Below are positions 1-13,700 of a stretch of 64,000 bases of DNA, in pieces. The stretch comes from Lonsdalea populi (GTDB lineage Bacteria > Pseudomonadota > Gammaproteobacteria > Enterobacterales > Enterobacteriaceae). Position 1 is the first letter of the stretch. Each line of letters begins with the position of its first letter. The DNA is taken from assembly GCF_015999465.1 (NCBI RefSeq), contig NZ_CP065534.1, positions 1,364,001-1,428,000 on the forward strand, read 5' to 3'. The notes under the pieces are model-generated. The model was given only the letters and a program-made list of their open reading frames with translations, did not search any database and was not told the DNA's origin. The translations under genes and the position numbers were made by a program.

Positions 1-1545
1 CAGCTCAGGCAGAAGCTCCTGATAAAAGACGCGCTTAAAGAGTGGATCCTGATCGGCCGCCCATTCATCGAATAGATAAAACGGCCGGTCTTCCAAATAG
101 GCCACCACCAGCGCGAGGCGTTTGCGCTGCCCCTGCGACAGGTCGCGGGTGGAAAAATAGCCATTCTCAATCTTCACCTTGTGATCCAGATGCAGTTTGG
201 CAAGGAGCGCATTCGCGCGGGCATCCAATGTAGCGTCGGCGTCGTTCAGGCCAATCAGCGATTCGAACAGATGAAAATCCGAGAAGACGGCGGAGAAAAG
301 CTGCCGGTAGTTTGCCCGATTGCCGTCGGTGATCTCGTGACCGTCAACGGTAATCGCGCCCTCCTCCGGCGTATAAAGCCCGATCAGCAACTTGGCCAGC
401 GTCGTTTTACCGCAGCCATTGCCGCCGATCAGAAAGGTGATTTCCCCTCGCTTAAGCGTCATGTTGATGGGGCCGAGCTGAAATACGCCCTCCTCTTTCT
501 CACGGTAGTAGCTGTGGGTCACTCCCGACAAACGGAGCGTTGAGGCTGCGCCGAATTCGCCGGCCGACACCGCTTTATCGATATGCTCCCGCTCGTCGAG
601 TTCGGAAAGTATCGCGCCAATGCGCTTGAGTGAGACGCGAGCCGAATTTAGCGTGGGTATGCTGTTGAGCAAACCTTCCAAGGGCATCAGCATAAACAGG
701 AACACGATCACGTAGCCCGCCAGTTGTGTTGATTCGAGACCGAGTATCACCGTCGGCGAGAAGGTGACCAGTCCCAGGAATGCATAGAATAAAAATAGCA
801 TCCAGCCGATGCCGAAAGCATAAACCCCGAAAGCGCGAGTGCGGTTCTTGCGCACGGCTTCAATTTCATGACCGAGCGATTGGGTGAGGAACGCCTGCGC
901 GCGGGAAACGTGCAGCTTCAGTTCTTTGGCGCCGGAGAATAACGCGTTGAAATGGGAGAACAGACGATCTTGCGCCTGACCTGCCGCTCTCAGCGAGGCG
1001 ATCGCCGTAGAGCCGCCGACGCTATAACCGAGCGAGCCGAGGATTACCACCGTCAGCGCCAGAAAGAAGATGGGCAACGACAGCCAGGCAAGGTATCCCA
1101 GACAGCCGAGGACGATCGACCCCTGCATCACGATATTGGGTAGCGTGAAAAACAGCATGGATACGCTGGTTGAATCATCGGTGATGATCGACTGCGCGCG
1201 GGAGGCGCCCAGCGTTTCGATCTGGCGAAAAGGCGCGCGGGCGACGCGATCCGAAATGAGTTTGCGCATTTGGGCCATGGTTCCCTGGCTCAGTCTGGCG
1301 AAAATGACGCCGCTGAGTATGCGGCAGATGATGGCGACGACGATCAATACGCCAAAGTACCCGGCAAGCGAGGTGTAGTTTTCCTGGCCGGTCAGCAACG
1401 CTTTGTTGATTACCGTAATCAGTAAGACGCTGGAAATCCCGTTGGCGACGCTGGCGAAAGTGGCGATGCCGAGCACTCCGCGCGACCCCCGCAAGAGAGA
1501 GAGTAAAAGCCGTGAGGCTGGATTTTTAGCAATAGAATGACTCAT
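1..1545 (-). CDS. Cyclic-peptide export ABC transporter (SyrD/PvdE type), cut by the window edge
   Basis: This is a half-transporter with the membrane domain fused to the ATPase, expected to export the peptide made by the adjacent synthetases. The start is the ATG at 1545 (MSHSIAKNPASR). The frame stays open for 515 codons to base 1, so only the extreme C-terminus is missing if the usual length of about 550 aa holds. The N-terminal 330 or so residues are hydrophobic with several membrane segments. The ATPase shows Walker A (GGNGCGKTT, about residues 373-381), the signature LSQGQRKRLAL and Walker B (FYLFDEWAADQDP). LSQGQ and DEWAADQDP are typical of the cyclic-peptide/siderophore exporter family rather than of generic MsbA proteins. 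It lies 177 bp downstream of the second synthetase on the same strand, so co-transcription is likely. The substrate is inferred from context only. Confidence 0.9.
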   Translation of the reverse strand, partial: MSHSIAKNPASRLLLSLLRGSRGVLGIATFASVANGISSVLLITVINKALLTGQENYTSLAGYFGVLIVVAIICRILSGVIFARLSQGTMAQMRKLISDRVARAPFRQIETLGASRAQSIITDDSTSVSMLFFTLPNIVMQGSIVLGCLGYLAWLSLPIFFLALTVVILGSLGYSVGGSTAIASLRAAGQAQDRLFSHFNALFSGAKELKLHVSRAQAFLTQSLGHEIEAVRKNRTRAFGVYAFGIGWMLFLFYAFLGLVTFSPTVILGLESTQLAGYVIVFLFMLMPLEGLLNSIPTLNSARVSLKRIGAILSELDEREHIDKAVSAGEFGAASTLRLSGVTHSYYREKEEGVFQLGPINMTLKRGEITFLIGGNGCGKTTLAKLLIGLYTPEEGAITVDGHEITDGNRANYRQLFSAVFSDFHLFESLIGLNDADATLDARANALLAKLHLDHKVKIENGYFSTRDLSQGQRKRLALVVAYLEDRPFYLFDEWAADQDPLFKRVFYQELLPEL

Positions 1546-1684
1546 GTGATGTCCCTATGTGATGAGGTGAACAGCGGCACAAACAGCGATTTTTCAATGC
1601 AGGATTATCGCGCGGATGATGACCCTGTCGGATCGTCCCATCGGCATATCATACCGCCGAATCAAAACGCCTGCATAGCGAAGG

Positions 1685-1718
1685 CGCCGCTGCCAGCCCG
1701 TCAGGGCCGGCAGCGGCG
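1685..1718 (-). terminator. GC-rich hairpin between the synthetase and the exporter
   Basis: Directly after the synthetase stop codon the sequence forms a stem of ten pairs (outer C-G plus GCCGCTGCC against GGCAGCGGC), one mismatch, then four more pairs (GCCC/GGGC) closed by a four-base loop. No run of T follows on the minus strand. It could be a partial terminator, an attenuator that lowers exporter expression, or an mRNA-stabilising element. The structure is seen in the sequence and the role is inferred. Confidence 0.5.
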
Positions 1719-1722
1719 TAAT

Positions 1723-4700
1723 TCACCTCGCAGGGGGCAGATGTGCCCGCAGCCAGGTGGCCAACTTCTCGACCTGCGGAGCGGACAACATCGTCATGTG
1801 ATTGCCCGGCATGAGACGCATCTCAAAGTGAGCGGCATGCGAGCGCCATTGCTGTTCATTGGCTTCTCTCTCTGCGGCGTCCCCCTCTTCGGCGCTGATG
1901 AGATGCGCCAGCCCCGCATAGCGCGCGCGCGGCGTATACACCGTATTGAGATTTGCCTGCATGACCTGAACGATGCCCGACAACACCGATGTCGTCATCT
2001 GGGGCGAGAAAATACCCGCGCTCACCAATGCGCCGTGCAACGCCTTAATCTGCTCATCCGGCGTCATCCCCTCGAAATCAGATCGCGTCAGCGCCAAGGG
2101 CTGAGTCAGCAGCATATTGTAGATAGCGATTAACTTCAGCAGCGTCTCGATACGATCGATAGACTTCGGCGGGCAGTTCGGTGCGTCGGGCGCATCGGTA
2201 TCGATCAGTATCAGACTGGCGACCGATTCTCCCTGAGCCTGCAACTGCAAGGCGATATCAAACGCTATCCACCCGCCGAAAGAGTGACCTAATAGGTGAT
2301 ACGGCCCATAAGGCTGCGCCTGGCGGATCGCTTCAAGGTAGGTTCGCGCCGCGCCTTCGACGCTGACGTGAGGCGGTAGACCGCTTTCCGTCAGACCTCG
2401 CGCTTGCAGAGCGTTCAAGGGCTGTTGAGGCGGTAATGATAGCGCCAGCTCAATAAAACCGGAGGCGTTGGCGCCGGCGCCGGGAATACAGAACAGCGGC
2501 GGTGTCCCCGGCGCGCCGTTTTGGATAATGATATTTGGAGTATCGTTGCCCGATAGCAGATATTCGCTGAACGAATCGACTACCTGATTCAGCAAGGGCG
2601 GCTGCATGATCGTATAGTGCGTACCGCCGATAGGATGAATCACGGAATCCTTGCCGACAATGCCTTGCCAGCCGTGCCACGGATCGTCGCCGACCGATAA
2701 ATGATCGGCGGTATACAGGTGGACCGGCAGGGACGACGCCGGCGCGATATGACCATGAACACATTGCAAAATGGTTTTCCTGGAGGATATTCGCAGCAGA
2801 ATATCCTCTTGGGTCACCCCGTCGGGCAGCCATCCCCGACGTCGGCAAAACGCGACGGCGTTGTTTACCTCTTCGATCTGACTCAGTTTATCCAACGCCT
2901 GTTCATCGGTGACGTGCAGAGTGTTACGCAGATATTTAATCATCGTGGTAATACTTTCCCGCTCATCGTTTACCGGCGCAGCGCGCCGTTCATTTTCCGT
3001 ACCGCGATGGATCTCACCAAGGTTGTAAGAATCAATCATGCCGAGGAAATCAACGTCTTCTCCGCTGCTAATCAAGTGGATGGCGATTTCATAGGCCAGG
3101 GCGCCCCCCATCGACCACCCGGCGAGACGATAAGGGCCGTGATCCTGAATACGGCGAATGGCCTGAATGTGATGAAGAGCCAGTTCCTCAATCGATGTCG
3201 GCGGATTATCCGCCGCATGGATGCCGAGCGCATGCAGTCCGTAGACCGGCAGCGACGACGGCAGCAAGGCGGCCAGCGGCGAATACACGACCGGATCGCC
3301 CGATGTTTCGTGTACCAGGAACAACGGCGGCAGATCCCCGTCAGGACTTAATGGCACAGGGTTTTCAGCGATGGGCAAACCGGGTTCGATGATGTCGTCA
3401 TCAATCTCCAACGCGAGATCGCATAGCGTTGGATGAGCGAACAAGGCGGACAACGATACTTCTATACCTTGTTGGCGCATGACGTTTAACAATTTCACGG
3501 CTAACAGCGAATGCCCGCCAATTTCAAAAAAGCGATCGTGACGGCCGACGCGCGCTAATCCCAGCAGCTCTTGCCAGATCTCGGCCAGTGCGGTTTCCAC
3601 CTCGCCCTGCGGGGCTTCATAACCGCGGCTGACCACCGCCGACCGATCGGGAGCGGGCAGGGCCTTGCGGTCGAGCTTGCCGTTCGGCGTCAGCGGTAAG
3701 GCGTCGAGAGTGACGAAGGCGCCCGGCACCATATACTCGGCCAACTGCTGGCTAAGTTGTTGACGCAGAACGATCGGATCCAGCGTCGCATCTGCCTGCG
3801 GGCAGAGGTAAGCCACCAGCCGGGTGTCGCCGGGGCTGTCTTCGCGGGCGACCACCACCGCTTCCCGTACGCCGGGGCACTGCATCAGCCGGGCTTCGAT
3901 TTCGCCGGGTTCGATGCGGAAACCGCGCACCTTGACCTGAAAGTCGTTGCGCCCCAGATACTCGATGCTGCCGTCGGGCCGCCAGCGGCCAAGGTCGCCG
4001 GTCTTGTAGAGGCGGGCGTCGGGCGTTGTTGAGAACGGATCGGGAATAAAGCGCTCGGCGGTGAGTTCGGGGCGGTGCAGATAGCCGCGCGCCACGCCGG
4101 CGCCGCCGATGTAGATCTCCCCGGCTACGCCGAGCGGCGCCGGCTGCCCCTGCGCGTCCAGAATATAGATCCGGGTGTTGGCGATCGGGTGACCGATATA
4201 GGGGAGCGGCCGGGTCAGACCGTTTAGCGCGGACCAGATCGTCGTTTCCGTCGGGCCGTACATATTCCACAGCGTATCGACCCGCTGGAGCATCTGCGTG
4301 GCCAGCTTCTCAGACAGCGCCTCTCCGCCGCACAGGGCCTTGAAGCCGACGGGCAGAGAAAAATCGGGCAGTTGCAGCAACATCCGCCAGGTTGCAGGCG
4401 TGGCCTGCATAAAGGAAACCTGATGGCGGACAATCAATGCGGCAAGCTGCTGCGCATCGGCCGCCTGACTCTGCGTCGCCAGAACCAGCTGAGCGCCGGA
4501 TAATAACGGCAGGAAGAGCTCCAGAATGGAGATGTCGAAGCAGAGCGAGGTCACGCCGAGTAAGACATCCTCTTGCGCCATCCCCGGCTCCCGGCGCATC
4601 GACCACAGGAAGTTGACCAGATTGACGTGTTCAATCATGACGCCCTTGGGCTTGCCGGTGGAGCCGGAGGTATAGATGACGTAGGCCAGATGGCGCGGCG

Positions 4701-7700
4701 TCAGCCCCAGCGCCCGGGCGTCGGGATTGCCGTCCGGCGAATCCTGACCGGCGGTGCGCGGGTCGTCGAGGAGCACGGTAGGCAGGCGGCTGTCCAACCG
4801 GTCGAGCAGGGCGTGCTGAGTGAGCAGCGTGACCGGTTTGCCATCCTCCAGCATGTAGCGCAGGCGCTCGGTGGGGTAGGTTGGGTCGAGGGGGATATAG
4901 GCGGCGCCGGCCTTGAGGATAGCCAGCAGGGCGACGACCATCTCCGGGCCGCGCTCGACGCAGAGGGCGACGCGGTCGTCGGGCCGGACGCCGAGCGCCA
5001 TCAGGTGATGCGCCAGCTGATTGGCGCGGCGGTTGAGTTCAGCGTAACTCAGCGTCCGTTCGCCGAAGACGACGGCGACGGCGTCGGGGCTTCGCTCAAC
5101 CTGCGCTTCGAACAGTTCATGAACCAGTAAATGCTGCGGGAAATCGGCGTCGGTGGCGTTGAACGCCTCCAGCAGTTGCCGGCATTCGTTCTCCGGGAGA
5201 ATCGGCAGGCTCAGCGCTGCCTGATGAGGCGTATCCTCCAAAGCCGCGATCAGGTTGCTTATCGTGGCGAGCATAAAGTGAATCAGGCGCGCAGGATCCA
5301 CCTCTGCGTCGGTTTGGGCGGTGAGACTGAAGTTATCCCCCAAATCGTCCACCGACAGCGTGAGTGGATAGTTGGTGCGTTCTTCTACGGTCAACAAGCG
5401 CATCCCGTATCCCCCCGCGTCCCTATCGCTTGAATCAGAGCGGCTATGACGGTAGTTAAGCAGCGCGCTGAACAGCGGCACCGACGGCTCGATGCCGCTA
5501 CAGCGCTGCGCCAGCGCCAGCGGGGCTTGTTCATGCTCCAATAGCGCCATCAACTTGCGGTAGGTATCCCGAACTAGCTCCAGCACGCTGCGGTCTTGGA
5601 GGGGAATTCGTATCGGTAGCGTATTGATAAAAAATCCCATGACGCGATCGGCGCCGGAGACGCCTTGCAAACGCCCGGACAGCACCGAACCGAAGACTAC
5701 ATCGTCACGACCGCTGGTGTGCGCCAGTACCAGCGCGTATGCCGCGTGGAATAGAACGCTGGGACTGAGGTTCAGACGACTGGCCTGAGCGCGTATCGCC
5801 AAAGCCAGTGTAGTGTCCAGCTTCAGGCGTGATTCGTGCACATTGTCGCCATTGCCTTGTACGTTCAGTAAACCAAAGGGCGCGGTTGGGGCATCCACAT
5901 CCGCCAACTGGCTATGGAAATAGGCCTCATGAACTTCGGCCGGCGTACTGCGTATCTGGGCAATAAAGTTCCGATAAGGCGGCGGAACGGGCAACGCATC
6001 GGTCCGTTTCTGCAACAGCGATCGGATCTCTTCAGCAATCAGCACTAGCGTGACATGGTCGCTGACCAGATGATGCAGGCGCAGCGCCAACAGCCACTCA
6101 TCGTGAGCCGGGTCGTAGGCGATATCGGCGGCTAATAGCGGCGCCTGACGCAGGTCGATCCGATGGTGACGCGGGTCGATATGCGCGCGTAGCTGAGCCG
6201 GAACATCCTCTTCCCCACTTGGTACGAAAGTGTTCACCGGCAGCGTTGCGTGTCGCCAAACGACCTGCACAGGTTGGCTAATCTCCTGCCAGCAGATGGC
6301 GGTACGCAGGATATCGTGACGGTCAATGACCTGTTGCAGCGCATCCAGAAAGGCGTTCAGCCGTTCCCTGCCATCAAAGGCTTCGAGGGCGGTAAGCAGA
6401 TAGGCGTCGCCTCGCTCCTGCAACAGATGGTGGAACAGCATGCCTTCCTGCAACGGGGCGAGCGGATAGATATCCTGCACATTGGCAGCGCCGCCGGATA
6501 CGGTCTCGACGAGGGTATCGATCTCCGTCTGGGTCAGCGTCACCAGCGTCAGCATATCCGGGGTAATGGCGCGACACCCCTCGGGAATGCGGTTGGGCGG
6601 TATGACGAGAGGCGGATTATCCTGATGGTCTTGTATCGCCGCCGCCATCTCATAGAGGACCGGCGAGGAGAAGATGCCGCGTACATCCAGCGTCCAGCCC
6701 CGGTGACTCAACTGTTCTATCAGGCTGACCGCCATCAGAGAATGGCCGCCGAGCTCGAAGAAGTTGTCGTGGCGGCCGACGCGCGCGACGCCCAGCAGCT
6801 CTTGCCAGATGTCGGCCAGCGCGGTTTCCGCCTCGCCCCGCGGCGCTTCATAGCCTTGGGTCGCCACCGCCGTCTGGTCGGGGACCGGCAGCGCCTCGCG
6901 GTCCAGTTTGCCGTTTGGGGTGAGCGGGAACGCTTCCAGCGCCACAAAAGCGCCGGGGATCATATACTCGGCCAGGTGTCGGCTGAGCCGGCGGCGCAGG
7001 TCGGCGGGCGTCGGTTTCGCGCCGAGCCGGGCGCGGAAATAGGCCGCCAGCCGTTTCTCTCCCGGCGTGTCTTCGCGGGCGACCACCACGGCTTCCAGAA
7101 TACCCGGACACTGCGCCAGCCGGGCTTCGATTTCGCCGAGTTCGATACGGAAGCCGCGCAGCTTGACCTGAAAGTCGTTGCGTCCCAGATACTCGATGCT
7201 GCCGTCGGGCAGCCAGCGGCCGAGGTCGCCGGTCTTGTACAGCCGGGCGTCGGGCGTCGTTGAGAACGGGTCGGGGATAAAGCGCTCGGCGGTCAGCTCG
7301 GGGCGGTGGAGGTAGCCGCGCGCCACGCCGACGCCGCCGATGTGAATTTCCCCGGCCACGCCGAGCGGCGCAGGCTGCCCCTGCGCATCGAGGATATAAA
7401 TCCGGGTATTGGCGATAGGCCGGCCGATGGGGGGGATCCGCTTATCCTGCGCATCACAGACGTAGACGGTGGCGCAGATGGTGGCTTCCGTCGGGCCATA
7501 GGCGTTGATCATCCGGCGTCCGGCGGCCCAGCGTTTGACCAGGGCCGGCGGGCAGGCTTCGCCCGCCAGAACCAGCGTTTTCAGGTCGGGCAACGCCGCC
7601 TTGGGCTCCAGCGCGCCGGCCGCCACGGGCGGCAGGGTCACATGGGTGATGGCCTGGGATTGCAAGGTGTGGAGCAGGGCGGGACCGGGCAGCAGGTCGT

Positions 7701-10700
7701 CGCGGGTCGCCAGCACCAGACACGCCCCCTGAGTGAGCGCGGCGGCCACTTCAAAGAAGCAGGCGTCAAAGCTGAAAGAGGCGAATTGCAACAGGCGTGC
7801 GGAGGGCGTTACGAGCAGGATGTCGGCCTGCGCGCGGGCCAGATTGCACAGGCCGCGATGCTCGATCATCACGCCTTTGGGCTTGCCGGTGGAGCCGGAG
7901 GTGTAGATGACGTAGGCCAGATGGCGCGGCGTCACGCCCAGCGCCCGGGGGTCGGGATTGCCGTCCGGGGTGTTCTCGCCGACGGTGCGCGGGTCATCGA
8001 GAATGACGGTAGGCAGGGTGACGCTCAGGCGGTCCACCAGCGCGGACTGGGTGAGCAGGGCGACGGGTTGGGCGTCGTCGAGCATATAGGCTAAACGTTC
8101 GGCGGGGTAGCCGGGGTCCAGCGGCACATAGGCGGCACCGGCCTTGAGGATAGCCAGCAGAGCGACGACCATCTCTAGACTGCGCTCGGCGCAGAGGGCG
8201 ACGCGGTCGTCGGGCCGGACGCCCAGCGAGATCAGATGATGCGCCAGCCGGTTGGCGCGGCGGTTGAGCGCGTCGTAGGTGAGCGAGCGCTCCTCGAACA
8301 GCACGGCGGCGGCGTCGGGGGTGCGTGCGGCCTGCGCCTCGAACAGCTGATGGATCAGGGCCTGCTGCGGGAAGTCGGCGTCGGTGGCGTTGAACGTTTC
8401 CAGCAGTTGCCGGCGCTCGGCGTCCGGCAGCACCGGCAGTGAGAGAATAGCGCGCTGCGGATCCGTTTCCAACGCGTCGAGCAGGCTGTCGATCGCCGTC
8501 AGCAGGTAGTGTGCTACTCGCGCGGGATCAATTTCCGCGATGGTTTGAACCAGTAAGCTGAAGTCGTCTCCCTTATCATCCACTGAAAGGGTAAACGGAT
8601 AGTTGGTACGTACATTCTCTGCCAGCATACGCATGCCGTCCCACGTTGTGACATATTGGCTCTTCGGCGTATGGCGATAGTTGAGCAAGGCGCTGAACAG
8701 CGGCATCGGCGGCGCCACGCCGCTGCAACGCTGGGCCAGCGCCAGCGGCGTCTGTTCATGTTCAAGGAGCGTAGTCAGGCCGTGATAGGTGGATTGTACG
8801 GCGTCGAGCACGCTGCGGTCCGCCAGAGGAACGCGCAGCGGCAGGGTGTTGATAAACATTCCCATCACCCGATCGGCGCCGGCTGAGCCCTGTAGACGAC
8901 CCAGCAGCACGGAGCCGAAAACCACGTCGTCGCGGCCGCTGGTGTGCGCCAGCACCAGCGCCCAGGCGACATGAAACAGTACGCCGGGGCTAATCCCCAA
9001 CTGGCGGGACTGATGGTATATCGCGCTGGACAATGAGAGCGGAAGCGGTACGCGGATGACGGCTATGTTTTCGCCCTTGCCCTGTATATCAAGCAGATCG
9101 AAAGGAAGGGTCGGCGTATCGACATCGGCCAACTGGTCGCGGAAATAGGCTTCATGCTCCGTAACGGGGACGCTCAGCGTCTGAGCGATAAAGTTGCGGT
9201 ACGGCAGGGGAACCGGCAATGCATCGGCGCGGTTTTTCAATAACAGGTCGATTTCGCTGATGATCAGCGCCAGCGTCATATGGTCGCAGACCAGATGGTG
9301 CAAGCCTAGCGCCAGCAGCCATTCGTCGTGAAGCGGATCGTGGGCGATATCGGCGGAGAGCAGCGGCGCCTGATTCAGATCAAGACGCCGGGTGCGCGGA
9401 TCGGTATGCGTCTGCAACTGTGCCGGCACGTCGTCTGATGAAGTCGGGACAAAGGTGTCGATCGGCAGGACCGCCTGTCGCCAGACCACCTGCACCGGCT
9501 GGCTCAGTCCCTGCCAGCAGACGGCGGTACGCAGAATATCGTGACGATCGATAACCCGTTGCAGCGCATCCAGAAACGCATCAAGACGTTCACGCCGGTC
9601 AAAAGCGATGAGATGGTATAGCAGATAGGTATCGCCCTGCGCCTGAGCGCGATAATGGAACAGAATCCCCTCCTGCAACGGAGAAAGCGGATAGATATCC
9701 TGCACGTTGGCCGCGCCGCCGGGTACGGTTTCGAGGATGGCGTCGATGTCGCCCTGAGTGAGGGTCACCAGCGGCAGCTGTTCCGGGGTGATGACGGTAC
9801 AGCCTTCGGGGATAAGGTTGGGCGGGACGACGAACGCCGGTTCATCCTGAGAGTCTTGCATGGCCTCTGCCATCTCATGGAGCACCGGGGTGGTGAAAAT
9901 ACTCCGGACGTCCAGCGTCCAGCTCCGGTTGCGCAATTGTTCAATCAGGCCGACCGCCATCAGCGAATGACCGCCGAGCTCGAAGAAGTGGTCGTGGCGG
10001 CCGACGCGCGCTAATCCCAGCAGATCCTGCCAGATGTCGGCCAGCGCGGTTTCCACCTCGCCCTGAGGGGCTTCATAACCGCGGCTGACCACCGCCGTCC
10101 GGTCGGGAGCGGGCAGGGCTTTACGGTCGAGCTTGCCGTTCGGGGTGAGCGGCAAGGCGTCAAGGGTGACGAAGGCGCCCGGCACCATATACTCGGCCAG
10201 ATGTTGGCTGAGCCGGCGGCGCAGGTCGGCGGGGTCCGGTTCGGCGTCGGCCTGCGGGCAGAGATAAGCCACCAGCCGGGTGTCGCCGGGGCTGTCTTCG
10301 CGGGCGATCACCACCGCCTCCCGGATACCCGGACACTGCATCAGCCGGGCTTCGATTTCGCCGAGTTCGATACGGAAACCGCGCAGCTTGACCTGAAAGT
10401 CGTTGCGTCCCAGATACTCGATGCTGCCGTCGGGCAGCCAGCGGCCGAGGTCGCCGGTCTTGTAGAGGCGGGCGTCGGGCGTCGTTGAGAACGGATCGGG
10501 GATAAAGCGCTCGGCGGTGAGTTCGGGGCGGTGCAGATAGCCGCGCGCCACGCCGACGCCGCCGATGTGAATTTCCCCGGCCACGCCGAGCGGCGCAGGT
10601 TGCCCCTGCGCGTCCAGAATGTAGATTTGGGTATTGGCGATGGGACGGCCGATGGGCACGAAGCTGCGCATATCGTCGCGTCGGCAGGCCCAGCAGGTGA

Positions 10701-13700
10701 CGTCGATAGCGGCCTCGGTGGGGCCATACAGGTTGTGGAGTTCGGCGTTGAAGCGGGCAAAGAAACGCTGTTGCAGGTCGGCCGGCAGGGCCTCGCCGCT
10801 ACAGATGACGCGTTTAAGCGTATCGCAGGGGGTATCGGCCCACTGCACGAACTGTTGCAGCATGGAGGGCACAAAATGCAGGGTGGTGATGCCGGCGTCC
10901 TCAATCAGTCGAGCGAGATAGCCGGTATCCTTGTGGCCGTCGGGACGGGCCATCACCAGACGCGCGCCATAGAGCAGCGGCCAGAAGAACTCCCAGACGG
11001 AGACGTCGAAGCTGAACGGCGTTTTTTGCAGCACGCGGTCGTCGGGGGTGAGGCGATAGGCGCGCTGCATCCAGACCAGACGGTTGCAGAGACCGCGATG
11101 AGCGTTCATCACGCCTTTGGGCTGGCCGGTGGAGCCGGAGGTGTAGATGACGTAGGCCAGATTGGCGGCGCTCAGGCCCAGCGCCTGCGGGTCGGGGTTG
11201 CTGTCCCGGCCGGCGTCGAATGCCCCGGTATCGAGCAGGACCACGGGGACGGCGTCGGTATGGACGGCGGTCAGACCGGACTGGGTCAGCAGGGCGACGG
11301 GTTGGGCGTCGTCAAGCATGTAGGCGAGGCGCTCGGCGGGGTAGCCGGGGTCCAGCGGCACATAGGCGGCGCCGGCTTTAAGGACGCCCAGCAGGGCGAC
11401 GACCATCTCCAGACTGCGCTCGACGCAGAGGGCGACGCGGTCGTCGGGCCGGACGCCGAGCGCAATCAGATGGTGCGCCAGCTGGTTGGCGCGGCGGTTG
11501 AGTTCGTCATAGGTGAGCGAGCGCGCCTCGAACAGCACGGCGACGGCGTCGGGGGTGCGTGCGGCCTGCGCCTCGAACAGCTGATGGATCAGGGCCTGCT
11601 GCGGGAAGTCGGCGGCGGTGGCGTTGAAATCCACCAGCAACTGCCGGCGCTCGGCGTCCGGCAAGACCGATATCGTCATGATGGGGCGTTGGGGATCGAC
11701 GGCCAGCGCCTCGACCAGACCATAGAGGGCGGTCTCCAGATAGCGAGCCACCCGGCCGGGATCGAGGGACGCGACGGTCTGTGCCACCAGACGGAAGCCT
11801 TGGCCCAAATCGTCCACCGACAGGGTCAGCGGGAAATTGGTGCGCTCGTCCGCGGCGAGCCGCCGCATGCCGTTCCAGACGGGGTTGTCGGACATTTGGG
11901 GTTGGCTATGGCGATAATTAAACAATGTACTGAACAGCGGTAGCGGGGGGACGACGCCGCTGCAACGCTGAGCCAGAGTCAGCGGCGCTTGTTCATGCGC
12001 CAGCAGCGCCGTCAGATCGCGATAGGCGGCCTGCACCACGTCCAGCGCGCTGCGGTCGCCAAGGGAAATGCGCACCGGCAGGGTGTTAATAAACATCCCC
12101 ATCACCTGGTCGGCCCCGGCGACGCCCTGCAACCGGCCGGACAGCACCGAGCCGAAGACCACGTCGGCGCGGCCGCAGGTGTGCGCCAGCACCTGCGCCC
12201 ACGCTACATGAAACAGTACGCTCGGGCTGATGCCGAACTGACGAGCCTGATGGCGGATGGTTTCAGCCAACGCCGTATCCAATGAAAGACGGACTTCGGC
12301 AATCGGCTGATGGTCTTCTTGCGTATTTAGCAGACCGAAGGGGGCGGTGGGCGCGTCGATATCGGCCAGTCGCGTGCGAAAATAGGCTTCGTGTTCCGAC
12401 GCCGGGACGCTCAGGATCTGGGCGATAAAGTTGCGGTAAGGCTGTGGGATGGGCAGCGTCTGCGCGCTATCCCGCAACAACAGCGCGATTTCGGCAATGA
12501 TCAGATCCAGCGTCACATGGTCGCCGACAAGATGGTGGAAACCGAGCGCCAATAGCCATTCGTCGGCGGCCGGATCGAAGGCGATATCGGCCGAGAGCAA
12601 CGGGGCTCGATTCAGATTAAGACGTCGCCGGCGCGGGTCGGTATGCGCCTGTAATTGAGCCGCCACATCGTCCGGCGAGGCGGGAGCAAAGGTGTGGATC
12701 GGCAGAGGCGCATCGCGCCAAACCACCTGTACCGGTTGGTTCAGTCCCTGCCAGCAGACGGCGGTGCGCAGAATATCGTGGCGGTTGATAACCTGCTGCA
12801 GCGCCTTCAGAAAGGCATCAAGACGGTTACGGTCATCAAAGGCCAGCAAATAATTGAGCAGATAAGTATCCCCGCGCTCCTGCATGCGGTGGTGAAACAA
12901 AATGCCTTCCTGCAGTGGAGAAAGCGGGTAGATATCCTGCACGTTGGCGCCGCCGCCGGGTACGGTATCCACGATCGCATCGATCTCCGCCTGGGTCAGC
13001 GTCGCCAGCGTCAGCATATCCGGGGTAATGGCGCGACACCCCTCGGGGATCAGGTTGGGCGGGACGACGAACGCCGGTTCATCCTGAGAGTCTTGCATGG
13101 CCTCTGCCATCTCATGGAGCTCCGGGGTGTTGAAAATACTCCGGACGTCTAGCGTCCAGCCCCGGTTGCGCAGCCGTTCAATCAGGCTGACCGCCATCAG
13201 CGAATGACCGCCGAGCTCGAAGAAGTGATCGTGACGGCCGACGCGCGCGACGCCCAGCAGGTCTTGCCAGATCTGGGCCAGCGCGCTTTCCACCTCGTTC
13301 TGCGGGGCTTCGTAGCTACGGGTCGCCACCGCCGTCTGGTCCGGCGCCGGCAGCGCTTGACGGTCGATCTTGCCGTTCGGGGTGAGCGGAAAGCTCGTCA
13401 ATGTCACAAACGCCGCCGGGATCATATATTCGGCCAGATGCCGGCCTAGCTGCCGGCGCAGGTCGGCGGGGATCACTTCAACGCCGGGCTGGGGTTGGAG
13501 ATAAGCGACCAGCCGTTTCTCTCCCGGCGTATCTTCGCGGGCGATCACCACCGCCTCCCGGATACCCGGACACTGCATCAGCCGGGCTTCGATTTCGCCG
13601 AGTTCGATACGGAAGCCGCGCAGCTTGACCTGAAAGTCGTTACGTCCCAGATACTCGATATTGCCGTCGGGCAGCCAGCGGCCGAGGTCGCCGGTCTTGT

